A stretch of 64,000 nucleotides of DNA from Zymobacter sp047495495 (GTDB lineage: Bacteria; Pseudomonadota; Gammaproteobacteria; Pseudomonadales; Halomonadaceae): assembly GCF_047495495.1 (NCBI RefSeq), contig NZ_CP179930.1:1240001-1304000 (forward strand), written 5' to 3'. A program made the translations under genes and the position numbers. Shown in pieces: positions 26,880 to 35,987 of this stretch. How positions within the stretch are numbered: the first letter of the stretch is position 1; each line of letters starts with the position of its first letter. Below the pieces are notes generated by a model. It was given only the letters and a program-made list of their open reading frames with translations. It did not search any database and had not been told where the DNA came from.

Positions 26880-27215
26880 GCACTCATTCCTTACATCGTT
26901 GTAGTTATTGTGGGATTAGGAAGGTCTTGGCGTGAGGAGGCGGCGGTTTGCCGTAGACCTGCAACGCTGGGTATCAAGCCAAAGCGTAGAAGACAGTGTG
27001 ATCCGTGACTGTCAGATGTTGCTCTACGGTTCTTTCAGTGTTACCTCAGTAAGAGAGGATTGTCATCCCCTGCTTGAGGCTAAAAGAACACCGCTTGCAC
27101 TAAAAGGCAGCGAGTGGGCGAAAAGTCCTCTTAAGCTACCGCGGCAATCTTGCTATATTAAGCCTCTTATCTCCGGTCCTCTTGAATATCGAGGGAGCGG
27201 AAGAAGGCCGGCAGA
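26880..27215. promoter_or_regulatory. Divergent promoter region gltA/sucA
   Basis: 336 bases between divergent starts. It must hold both promoters, but no convincing -35/-10 pair or operator is identifiable by eye. No gene. Confidence 0.5.
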
Positions 27216-30017
27216 ATGACAACACCGATTCGCAGGCAGGTCCGCACGCGCATGAAACAGACACAAAAAAATAGCCGAATGGCGGCTCTCTGGCGCAGTT
27301 CGCATATGAATGGCGCCAATGCGCACTATGTTGAGCAGCTGTTCGAGCGCTATCTTGATGCTCCCGACAGCATTCCTGAACAGTGGCGCCATTACTTCGA
27401 TACCCTCGTCGAAGACTCGAAAGCCCATGTTCCTCTTTCCTCCGTTCGTGAACGCTTTCGCGGGCAGGCTAGCCTTCGCCAGCGCATCGCAGCGCCTTCG
27501 CCCGCGGTAACGCGTGAGCAGCAAGTGACCAGCCATGTGCGTTCGTGGATAGACGCTTGGCGTCGTCATGGCCACCGGCAGGCCCATCTTGATCCGTTGG
27601 CGCTTCAGACGCCGGAAACGGTGGCCGAACTGGACCCTGCTACGCATGGATTGACGGCGGCTGACCTGGCGCGTGAGCTGGATACACGAGCGCTGGAGCT
27701 GCCGCACCATCTGCCAGCGCGTATGACGCTGACGGCACTGCAAGGCTGGCTGGCTGAGACCTATGCGGGAGCGCTGGCTGTCGAAATACCGCTTGATGAC
27801 CCTGACGCGCGAGCGTGGTGGCTATCGTGTATCGAAGCGCCACAGCGTGCTGCATCACGTGCAGAGCAGCAGGCATTGCTGGAGCGTCTGACGGCCGCCG
27901 ATGGTTTCGAGCGCTATCTGGCTGGCCGTTACCCGGGGGCCAAACGTTTCGGACTTGAAGGGTGCGATACCTTAATTCCGTTGGTGGATGCGCTGATGCA
28001 TGAGGCCGCCGGCAAGCTGTCGCACGTCATGATCGGAATGGCGCACCGTGGTCGCCTCAACGTGTTGGTGAATGCGCTGGGTAAGCCGCCTGCGGCCGTC
28101 ATTGACGAATTTGAAGGGCGTGCGCCGCATACCGGCACCAGTGGCGACGTCAAGTACCATCTGGGTTATCGCAGCACGCGCCAGTTCCCCAATGGGACGC
28201 TATCATGCGAGCTGGTGCCCAACCCCTCCCACCTTGAAATCGTTACCCCTGTGTTGCAGGGGGCCGTGCGTGCGCGTCAAGATCAGGACGGTGTACAGGT
28301 ACTGCCTATCGCAATGCACGGCGATGCTGCATTCGCAGGACAGGGTGTGGTCATGGAATGCCTACAGATGTCGCGCACACGAGCCTTTGGCATCGGCGGC
28401 ACCGTCCATATCGTCATCAACAACCAGATCGGTTTCACGACGTCACGGGCAGATGATGCCCGCTCGACGCGTTATTGCACCGATATCGCGCACATGTTGC
28501 AGATTCCTGTGCTGCATGTGAATGCCGATGAACCTGAAGCGGTGCTGCGTGCCGCGCGTCTGGCGTTCGAATGGCGGCAGCATTCAGGTCAGGATGTGTT
28601 GATCGACCTGATTGGCTACCGTCGCCGTGGTCATAATGAAGCTGATGAGCCGTCCGGTACGCAGCCACTGATGTATGCCAAGATTCGCCAGCAGTCCACA
28701 GCACAACAGCGCTATGCCGAGCGCCTAGTGGCGCAGGGGCGGATCAGTGCTGAGCAGGTGAAACAACTGGCCGACGATTATCGCGAGTGGCTGGAATCAT
28801 CCGCGTCGGCCTCAGCGCCGCAGGCGAGCGCTTTTGATGTATCGGCACTGCCTGCATTAACGCCCGAGTCGCTGGTTGCTCTGGGCGAACGTGCCTTTGC
28901 CGTACCGGCCGATCTATCCCTTCAGCGACAGGTCGAGCGCGTCTACGAAGACCGCCAGCGCATGCTGACGGGCGAGATACCGTTGAACTGGGGGGCTGCA
29001 GAACTGCTGGCATATGCTTCTGTGCTGGCCGCTGGTCACCCCGTGCGCCTTATCGGGCAGGACAGCGGGCGAGGCACGTTCTCGCATCGCCACGCCGTGT
29101 TGCACGACCAACAGATGGATAAGGCATGGGTGCCGTTGCAGCACCTTTCTGCACTGCAGGCACCTTGTGTCATACATGATTCGTTGCTCTCAGAAGAGGC
29201 CGTGCTCGCTTTTGAATACGGTTATTCAACCGCAGCACCGCAATCTCTTGTGCTGTGGGAAGCCCAGTTTGGCGATTTCGCCAACGGGGCGCAGGTCGTG
29301 ATCGACCAGTTCATCGCGGCAGGCGATGCAAAATGGGGGCAGCGCTGTGGTCTAGTGCTGCTGCTGCCTCACGGCTATGAGGGCCAAGGGCCGGAGCATT
29401 CTTCGGCGCGTCCCGAACGCTTCCTGCAGCTGTGTGCGGAAGAGAATATGTTCGTGTGTACGCCGACGACGCCTGCGCAGATGTTCCATCTACTGCGCCG
29501 CCAACTGACCCTCGGCGTAGCCAAGCCGCTGGTGGTCATGCAGCCGAAGAGCCTGCTGCGTCATCGTTTGGCGGTTTCTTCGCTGGAAGCGCTAGCGGAC
29601 GGCCATTTCCAGACCGTCCTGCCGGACGATCAGGCCGATGCATCGCGGGTAACGCGTGTCGTGCTGTCAGCGGGCAAGGTTCATTATGATCTACTGGCCG
29701 AGCACGACGCGCAGGCGCATGAGGATACGGCACTGGTGCGTGTTGAGCAGGTGTATCCCTTCCCGGTCGAAGAAGTGGCCGCTGAGTTGGCACGCTATCC
29801 TGCTCTGAAGACACTGGTGTGGTGCCAGGAAGAACCGCGCAACCAAGGTTACTGGCAGGGCGTGCGCGATGCCCTTGACGAGGTAGTGGTGCTGTCGGGT
29901 GACCGTGCGAGCGTGCGCTATGTTGGTCGTCCGTCAGCAGCGGCCCCTGCCACGGGTAGCGCTCATCAGCACGCCGAAGAGCAGTGTGCGCTGGTAGAGG
30001 CTGCCTTCAAGGCATGA
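27216..30017 (+). CDS. sucA: 2-oxoglutarate dehydrogenase E1 component
   Basis: Thiamine-diphosphate enzyme that decarboxylates 2-oxoglutarate and succinylates the lipoyl groups of SucB. 933 residues. N-terminal SucB-docking segment (MAALWRSSHMNGANAHYVEQ), active-site segments VMIGMAHRGRLNVL and HGDAAFAGQG, the transketolase-like domain GQDSGRGTFSHRHAV, FEYGYSTAAPQSLVLWEAQFGDFANGAQ split over the two strands, and C-terminal VEQVYPFPVEEVAAEL are all family patterns. The start is uncertain: ATG codons at 27216, 27252 and 27279 are in frame. The last begins MAALWRSSHMNG, where family members typically start, so 21 residues may be extra. Confidence 0.96.
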   Translation: MTTPIRRQVRTRMKQTQKNSRMAALWRSSHMNGANAHYVEQLFERYLDAPDSIPEQWRHYFDTLVEDSKAHVPLSSVRERFRGQASLRQRIAAPSPAVTREQQVTSHVRSWIDAWRRHGHRQAHLDPLALQTPETVAELDPATHGLTAADLARELDTRALELPHHLPARMTLTALQGWLAETYAGALAVEIPLDDPDARAWWLSCIEAPQRAASRAEQQALLERLTAADGFERYLAGRYPGAKRFGLEGCDTLIPLVDALMHEAAGKLSHVMIGMAHRGRLNVLVNALGKPPAAVIDEFEGRAPHTGTSGDVKYHLGYRSTRQFPNGTLSCELVPNPSHLEIVTPVLQGAVRARQDQDGVQVLPIAMHGDAAFAGQGVVMECLQMSRTRAFGIGGTVHIVINNQIGFTTSRADDARSTRYCTDIAHMLQIPVLHVNADEPEAVLRAARLAFEWRQHSGQDVLIDLIGYRRRGHNEADEPSGTQPLMYAKIRQQSTAQQRYAERLVAQGRISAEQVKQLADDYREWLESSASASAPQASAFDVSALPALTPESLVALGERAFAVPADLSLQRQVERVYEDRQRMLTGEIPLNWGAAELLAYASVLAAGHPVRLIGQDSGRGTFSHRHAVLHDQQMDKAWVPLQHLSALQAPCVIHDSLLSEEAVLAFEYGYSTAAPQSLVLWEAQFGDFANGAQVVIDQFIAAGDAKWGQRCGLVLLLPHGYEGQGPEHSSARPERFLQLCAEENMFVCTPTTPAQMFHLLRRQLTLGVAKPLVVMQPKSLLRHRLAVSSLEALADGHFQTVLPDDQADASRVTRVVLSAGKVHYDLLAEHDAQAHEDTALVRVEQVYPFPVEEVAAELARYPALKTLVWCQEEPRNQGYWQGVRDALDEVVVLSGDRASVRYVGRPSAAAPATGSAHQHAEEQCALVEAAFKA

Positions 30018-30023
30018 TCAAAG

Positions 30024-30064
30024 CGACCGTATCGCGCTTCAAGCGCTGATGCGGTCTCTTTTTA
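30024..30064 (+). terminator. Terminator-like hairpin between sucA and sucB
   Basis: GACCG.ATC.GCGC / GCGC.GAT.CGGTC with a TTCAA loop, followed by TCTTTTTATA. It sits 7 bases after the sucA stop and 120 bases before sucB, so it may attenuate read-through. Confidence 0.72.
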
Positions 30065-30183
30065 TACGCGCTATGCGTGATATAGACCTAATACACGACG
30101 TTTAGATATGTCCGCCGGTTCCCGCCCTGAACCGGAGTAGCTGGATGGATCAGGGCGGAATGCAGGCAAGGAATTGAACGGAT

Positions 30184-31662
30184 ATGACTATCGAGATCAA
30201 AGCGCCCAGTTTCCCCGAATCCATTGCTGAAGGTACGGTAGTGGGCTGGCATTGTGCCCCGGGCAATCGTGTCGAGCGTGACCAGCTGTTGGTTGAGATC
30301 GAAACGGATAAAGTGGTCATGGAAGTCGTCGCTGCCGACGCTGGAACCCTCACGGATATTCTGGTGGCTGAAGGCGAACGCTGCACCAGCGAACAGCTGC
30401 TGGGTCATCTGCAGCAAGGGGCCGCTGCCGCGCAGTCGCAAGCGGTGGTCGATTCCGCGGCCGTTCAGCCCGAAGGAAAGACGGTCATCATTCATGCCCC
30501 ACAGTATCCTGAGTCGGTAGCGGAGGGCACGTTGCTGTTTTGGCATCATCAGGTGGGCGATCACGTTGAGCGCGACGAACTGCTGGTGGAGATCGAAACT
30601 GACAAAGTGGTGCTCGAAGTCTGTGCCACCGATGCGGGTACGCTGACGGCCGTTAATGTCGCTGAGGGCCAGCAGGTGACCAGTGAACAGCCGCTGGGTA
30701 CGCTGCAGTTGGGCAGTGTCATGCCGTCCGCTTCCCCGATGGTCGCCGATACGGATACGGCGGCGCATCCGACCGATGGCGAATGGCGTCTCGCGCCGGC
30801 TGCTCGCAAGCTGGTGGCTGAGCACGGTGTCGATATCTCGACGCTGTCGGGCAGCGGCCGCGGTGGGCGTATCCTGAAGGAAGACGTGCAGCGCAAGCTG
30901 AAAGGGGCTGCGTCGGTAACGCGGGCTGATCTGCCTAACGCTGAAGAAGACGAATTTCTGCCGCGTCAGGACATGCGCGTGCCAATGAGCCGCCTGCGCC
31001 AGACGATCGCCGACCGCTTGGTGCGGGCGCAGCAGACGGCCGCTATGCTGACCACGTACAACGAAGTGGATATGAGCGCTATCCGTCAGCTGCGCGCGCA
31101 ATACCAAGAGCAGTTCCAGAAAGCGCACGACGTGAAGTTGGGCTTCATGAGCTTCTTCGTCAAGGCATGCACCGAGGCACTTAAACGCTTCCCTGATGTC
31201 AATGCTTCTATCGACGGTGATGACATCGTTTATCATGGTTATCAAGATATCGGCGTTGCTGTATCCACCGAGCGAGGCCTCGTGGTTCCCGTGCTGCGCG
31301 ATACCGATACGATGCAGCTGGCCGATATTGAGCGGCAGATCGCCGATTTCGGTAAGCGTGGTCGTGAAAACCGCCTAACGCTGGACGAAATGACGGGTGG
31401 TACGTTCACCATTACCAACGGTGGGGTATTCGGTTCGCTGCTGTCGACGCCGATTCTGAACCCGCCGCAGACGGCCATCCTTGGTATGCACAAGATCGAG
31501 GACCGTCCGGTAGCCGTCAACGGTGAAGTGGTCATTCGCCCGATGATGTATCTGGCCTTGTCGTATGATCATCGCATGATCGATGGCAAGGATGCCGTAC
31601 AGTTCTTGGTGACGGTAAAAGCGCTGCTGGAAGATCCTGCTCGCATCCTGCTGAGCGTGTAA
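30184..31662 (+). CDS. sucB: 2-oxoglutarate dehydrogenase E2 with two lipoyl domains
   Basis: Dihydrolipoyl succinyltransferase core of the 2-oxoglutarate dehydrogenase complex. 492 residues, longer than the usual 400-410 because it has two tandem lipoyl domains: Lys43 and Lys141, both in EIETDKVV. Then come the E1/E3-binding domain (LAPAARKLVAEHGVDISTL, about 203-240) and the catalytic domain with LSYDHRMIDG (active-site His about 463). ETDKVV lipoyl context and RVPMSRLR are SucB rather than AceF features. Most gammaproteobacterial SucB proteins known to me carry one lipoyl domain. It is the second gene of the sucAB-lpdA cluster, with 166 bases upstream and 216 downstream of non-coding DNA. 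Confidence 0.96.
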   Translation: MTIEIKAPSFPESIAEGTVVGWHCAPGNRVERDQLLVEIETDKVVMEVVAADAGTLTDILVAEGERCTSEQLLGHLQQGAAAAQSQAVVDSAAVQPEGKTVIIHAPQYPESVAEGTLLFWHHQVGDHVERDELLVEIETDKVVLEVCATDAGTLTAVNVAEGQQVTSEQPLGTLQLGSVMPSASPMVADTDTAAHPTDGEWRLAPAARKLVAEHGVDISTLSGSGRGGRILKEDVQRKLKGAASVTRADLPNAEEDEFLPRQDMRVPMSRLRQTIADRLVRAQQTAAMLTTYNEVDMSAIRQLRAQYQEQFQKAHDVKLGFMSFFVKACTEALKRFPDVNASIDGDDIVYHGYQDIGVAVSTERGLVVPVLRDTDTMQLADIERQIADFGKRGRENRLTLDEMTGGTFTITNGGVFGSLLSTPILNPPQTAILGMHKIEDRPVAVNGEVVIRPMMYLALSYDHRMIDGKDAVQFLVTVKALLEDPARILLSV

Positions 31663-31878
31663 TTGATGCCCGTGTCTTTTACCATAGAGGGAAAGATGCG
31701 GGGGAATGCTGATCGCCACCTGACGGTTGGCGCATAGCGCACTCGAACGAGCACCGTAGCGTTCGGAAACAGAAGTCGCAGCCTATGGCTGTGCTTCGAA
31801 AACCTTCTGGCAGGCACCGCTGTTGCGCGATGTCTGCCATCATTACCTTTATTCATCCATCTCCATCGGAATCAGATC

Positions 31879-33315
31879 ATGGCCGAAAAGTTTGACGTTA
31901 TCGTGATCGGGGCAGGCCCCGGAGGCTATGTAGCCGCCATTCGTGCCGCGCAGTTGGGCCTGAAAACGGCCTGTGTCGAGAAGTGGGTCAACGCTGAAGG
32001 ACGCACCGTACACGGTGGCACTTGCCTCAACGTAGGCTGTATTCCTTCCAAAGCACTGCTGGAAGCGTCCCACAAGTTCGCAGAAGCACGTGATGACTTT
32101 GATACCTTTGGTATTGAAATCAGCGGCGTGAAAGCCGACGTCGAGAAGATGATTGCCCGCAAGAACGGCATCGTGAAGACGTTGACCGGCGGTATCAGCG
32201 GCCTGTTCAAAGCCAATGGTGTTACCGCACTGGAAGGCACGGCCAAAGTGCTGGGCAGCGGCAAGGTTGAAGTGGCCCATCGCGATGGGTCGACGGCTGT
32301 CTACGAAACGCGCGACATCATCATCGCCTCTGGCTCTGTACCGGTCGACATTCCGCCGGCACCGGTGAACGGCGACACTATTGTGGATTCTTCCGGTGCG
32401 CTTGATTTCACGGCAGCCCCGAAACGTCTGGGCGTCATTGGTGCCGGTGTCATCGGTCTTGAATTGGGGTCCGTCTGGTCACGTCTCGGCAGTGACGTTA
32501 CGGTGCTCGAAGCGATGGATTCGTTTTTGGCATCCGCTGACGAAACGCTGGCGAAAGATGCCTACCGTATCCTGAGCAAGCAAGGCTTGAACATTAAGCT
32601 GGGCGCACGCGTTACCGGCAGTACAGTCACTGGCAATGAAGTGACCGTCACCTATACGGACGCTAACGGTGAACAGCAGCAGACCTTTGACAAACTGATC
32701 GTCTGTGTTGGTCGTCGCCCCTATACCGAGCAGCTGCTGAGCGCCGATGCTGGCGTTAAGGTCAGCGATCGCGGCTTCATCGAAGTCGACGATCAGTGCC
32801 GTACTAGCGTAACGGGCGTTTATGCCATCGGTGACGTGGTGCGTGGCCCGATGCTGGCCCATAAGGCGTCTGAGGAAGGGGTGATGGTGGCGGATATCAT
32901 CGCGGGCCATAAGGCTCAGATGAACTACGACACCATTCCCAACATCATCTACACCGCGCCTGAGATCGCATGGGTAGGTAAGACGGAGCAGGAAGTGCGC
33001 GAGGCGGGGATTGCCTATGAAACAGGCAGCTTCCCGTTTGCCGCAAGCGGCCGCGCCATGGCCAATAATGCTACCGAAGGCCTGGTGAAAATCATCACCG
33101 ACAAGGAAACCGACCGCATTCTGGGCGTGCATATCCTCGGTCAGCAGGCCGGCGAAATGATCGCACAGGGCGTGATTGCGATGGAATTCGGCTCCAGTGC
33201 CGAGGATTTGGCACTGACCTGCTTCGCTCACCCGACCCTGTCGGAAGCCGTACATGAAGCTGCTCTGGCAGTGGATGGACACGCGATCCATATTCCGAAC
33301 CGCAAGCGGAAGTAA
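31879..33315 (+). CDS. lpdA: Dihydrolipoyl dehydrogenase (E3)
   Basis: FAD enzyme that reoxidises dihydrolipoyl groups of the 2-oxoacid complexes and the glycine cleavage system with NAD+. 478 residues. FAD-binding GAGPGGYVAA at 11-20, redox-active disulfide C49/C54 in GTCLNVGC, NAD-binding GAGVIGLELGSVWSRLG (about 183-200), C-terminal catalytic His-Glu in HPTLSEAVHEAAL. Likely shared with pyruvate dehydrogenase since aceEF lacks its own lpd. A strong terminator follows. Confidence 0.97.
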   Translation: MAEKFDVIVIGAGPGGYVAAIRAAQLGLKTACVEKWVNAEGRTVHGGTCLNVGCIPSKALLEASHKFAEARDDFDTFGIEISGVKADVEKMIARKNGIVKTLTGGISGLFKANGVTALEGTAKVLGSGKVEVAHRDGSTAVYETRDIIIASGSVPVDIPPAPVNGDTIVDSSGALDFTAAPKRLGVIGAGVIGLELGSVWSRLGSDVTVLEAMDSFLASADETLAKDAYRILSKQGLNIKLGARVTGSTVTGNEVTVTYTDANGEQQQTFDKLIVCVGRRPYTEQLLSADAGVKVSDRGFIEVDDQCRTSVTGVYAIGDVVRGPMLAHKASEEGVMVADIIAGHKAQMNYDTIPNIIYTAPEIAWVGKTEQEVREAGIAYETGSFPFAASGRAMANNATEGLVKIITDKETDRILGVHILGQQAGEMIAQGVIAMEFGSSAEDLALTCFAHPTLSEAVHEAALAVDGHAIHIPNRKRK

Positions 33316-33334
33316 ACGGTAACGTGTGATTAAG

Positions 33335-33372
33335 TACCCGTAGCGTAGAAGCAGCGCTACGGGTTTTTTTAT
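33335..33372 (+). terminator. Intrinsic terminator of lpdA
   Basis: ACCCGTAGCG/CGCTACGGGT 10-bp stem, 9-base loop, then seven Ts. Confidence 0.93.
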
Positions 33373-33536
33373 GGTTGAAAAAGATCATTAGGCGGTTAAT
33401 ACTCTTTATATATCAAAGTGTAATGAGTATGGTCTTGATTGGGTCAATGTGACTTAAGCTATGACTAATTAATTTAGTTGCTCTTGTTTTTTACTGTGGA
33501 CGGCAACGTGGGTTTATTATTAAACGTGAGGATATT

Positions 33537-34529
33537 ATGAGTGATGTGAGTGTTGAAAAGGGCGCTTATCGCATTCTAGGCATAAGAGATAACGCTTTTT
33601 CATCCAAGGCCATTCACGTAGCGTATGGTGTAGATGAGCGATTCATCAGGGCCCTGTGCACATCAATTGCTTCTGTGGTGAAAAATACGGACGCTTCCGT
33701 CGTAGCGCACGTTTTCAGCGATTCCTTTGATAATATGCTGGCCTCTTTACAGCAGCTATCCGATCAGCTTGGTATCAGTGTTGTGCTGCATCCCGTCGAT
33801 GCTGAGCAGTTCTCAGGATGGGCAACGGAGGGTTGGTCTTCTGCCATCTATCAACGTCTCGTTATGGCTCCTGTACTGGCACCGTTTGCACCTCGCTTCC
33901 TCTATCTGGATGCGGATGTACTTTGTGTCGGCGACATTTCACCATTATTTGGCCTAGATCTGCACGGTAATATTGCAGCGGCAGTACAGGATCCTGATAA
34001 ATCGGGACATGCGTTTGACCACTCATCCTACTCATGTGATCGATACTTTAACTCGGGAGTCTTGCTCGTTGATGCCCGAGCATGGAATGAAAATGATATA
34101 ACGAGCAGCTTGTATCAGTTGCTATCGGAAAAATCCCACGAATTTAGAAGCTATGATCAGGATGCATTGAATGTGGTGTTGGATGGGCGCATCGAAATTT
34201 TGCCACCGGCCTATAATTATCCAGCAGATACCAATTCACATGTTATCGTGAAGGAATACAAGCAAGAAAACCCCGTTGCCCAGCCGGTATTGATACATTT
34301 CATGGGGGGCAAGAAACCTTGGGTCGAAGGGGTTGATGGAGAAGGCTCTAATGTTGATCAATATCTACATTACGAGCAGTTCACTCCTTTTAAGGATGTC
34401 CCTAGGCAGCAGCCTAAGACGCACCGAGAAGCCAAGGTGTGTGCGAGTTACATGATAAAGCATAAACAATATGTCATGGGTATATATTGGTTCTTTAAAT
34501 ACCTTATGATGAAATATTCGAAAAAATAA
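33537..34529 (+). CDS. Glycosyltransferase family 8 protein
   Basis: GT-A retaining glycosyltransferase like the lipopolysaccharide galactosyl/glucosyltransferases WaaI/WaaJ; probably adds a hexose to a surface glycan from a UDP-sugar. 330 residues. IHVAYGVDERF starts the nucleotide-sugar fold, DxD motif in FLYLDADVLCVGD (about 123-131), YFNSGVLLVDARAW, SYDQDALNVVL, and the metal-binding HFMGGKKPW are classic GT8 positions. GAGGA five bases before the ATG. Flanks and codon use are more AT-rich than the neighbours, which suggests horizontal acquisition. No other LPS genes adjoin it, so the acceptor is unknown. Confidence 0.88.
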   Translation: MSDVSVEKGAYRILGIRDNAFSSKAIHVAYGVDERFIRALCTSIASVVKNTDASVVAHVFSDSFDNMLASLQQLSDQLGISVVLHPVDAEQFSGWATEGWSSAIYQRLVMAPVLAPFAPRFLYLDADVLCVGDISPLFGLDLHGNIAAAVQDPDKSGHAFDHSSYSCDRYFNSGVLLVDARAWNENDITSSLYQLLSEKSHEFRSYDQDALNVVLDGRIEILPPAYNYPADTNSHVIVKEYKQENPVAQPVLIHFMGGKKPWVEGVDGEGSNVDQYLHYEQFTPFKDVPRQQPKTHREAKVCASYMIKHKQYVMGIYWFFKYLMMKYSKK

Positions 34530-34749
34530 ATAGAAATTATATTGGATATGCAAAATTAAGCCTCCACGCTTAAAAAGCACATTAATCAGTATGTTGGCGA
34601 ATAAATAAAATAATGGTGATAATGATATGAAATGGCTTGCTTATCTATGTAGTATCGGCGACAGGTAATGTTACTGATAGATAAGGATCCTGTTCTGTTG
34701 TTGAATTTATCGACCACTCTCTACCTAAATTGTGATCAAGGATGATGTT

Positions 34750-35859
34750 ATGAAAGCGCGAGCTGCAGTGGCCTGGGAAGCGAACAAGCCGCTTTCCATT
34801 GAAGAAATTGATGTCCAAGGTCCCAAGGAAGGCGAGGTCTTGGTACGTATGGTGGCGACGGGTGTCTGCCACACGGATGCCTATACGCTGTCGGGCATGG
34901 ACCCGGAGGGACGTTTCCCTGCCATTCTAGGACATGAGGGCGGTGGTATCGTCGAGGCGGTAGGCAAAGGCGTGACGTCTGTGGTCGTTGGCGATCATGT
35001 CATTCCTCTGTATACCGCGGAATGTCGCCAGTGCAAGTTCTGTCTGTCGGGCAAGACCAACCTGTGCAGCGCAGTCAGGGCTACGCAAGGGATCGGGGTG
35101 ATGCCGGATGGCTCTTCACGCTTTTCCCTGAACGGCAAGCCGATCTATCACTATATGGGCACATCCACGTTTTCCGAATATACCGTGCTGCCGGAAATAG
35201 CGCTGGCTAGGATCAGCAAGGCTGCGCCTCTGGACAAGGTTTGCCTGTTGGGGTGTGGCATCACGACGGGGATCGGCGCCGTTCATAACACGGCAAAGGT
35301 CGAACCCGGAGCGACAGTGGCTGTGTTCGGGCTAGGGGCTATCGGGTTGTCGGTCATTCAAGGGGCCGTGATGGCGAAAGCCGGGCGTATCATTGCCGTT
35401 GACATCAATCCCTCGCGTTTCGAACTGGCGCGCCAGCTGGGCGCTACCGACTGTATCAATCCGCAAGAGCACAGTCTGCCGATTCAGGAGGTGCTGATTG
35501 ACATGACCGACGGTGGGGTGGATTACTCCTTCGAATGTATTGGAAACGTCGAGGTCATGCGGCAGGCGCTGGAATGTTGCCATAAGGGGTGGGGCGAATC
35601 CATCATCATTGGCGTTGCGGGAGCCGGGCAGGAAATCTCGACGCGGCCTTTCCAACTGGTGACGGGACGAGTGTGGCGTGGCAGTGCGTTTGGTGGTGTC
35701 AAGGGACGCACCGAACTGCCGAGCTATGTTGAGCGCTACATGAACGGACAGATCAACATTGATGATTTCGTCAGCCATAACTTGCCGCTTGAACAGATCA
35801 ACACGGCATTTGACCTATTGCATCAAGGCAACGGTATCCGTACGGTCATACACTTCTAG
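34750..35859 (+). CDS. frmA: S-(hydroxymethyl)glutathione dehydrogenase (class III alcohol dehydrogenase)
   Basis: NAD-dependent oxidation of S-hydroxymethylglutathione to S-formylglutathione, the first step of formaldehyde detoxification. 369 residues. Catalytic zinc ligands in GVCHTDAYTLSG and GHEGGGIVE; structural zinc cysteines in CRQCKFCLSGKTNLC; Rossmann GLGAIGLSVIQGA. ATG at 34750 has AAGGA upstream. fghA follows after 128 bases, giving the complete glutathione pathway to formate. Confidence 0.97.
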   Translation: MKARAAVAWEANKPLSIEEIDVQGPKEGEVLVRMVATGVCHTDAYTLSGMDPEGRFPAILGHEGGGIVEAVGKGVTSVVVGDHVIPLYTAECRQCKFCLSGKTNLCSAVRATQGIGVMPDGSSRFSLNGKPIYHYMGTSTFSEYTVLPEIALARISKAAPLDKVCLLGCGITTGIGAVHNTAKVEPGATVAVFGLGAIGLSVIQGAVMAKAGRIIAVDINPSRFELARQLGATDCINPQEHSLPIQEVLIDMTDGGVDYSFECIGNVEVMRQALECCHKGWGESIIIGVAGAGQEISTRPFQLVTGRVWRGSAFGGVKGRTELPSYVERYMNGQINIDDFVSHNLPLEQINTAFDLLHQGNGIRTVIHF

Positions 35860-35987
35860 CGCGCTTTGCTCTCTGCCCATCTCATGGCGTAAGGGAACGA
35901 TCGCTATGTTGAGCGTGCGCTCTTATAGGCGCATGCTGTCATGCGGTGGCTAGGATGCCACCGCGCATGTTTTGCAGGAGTCTTTTC

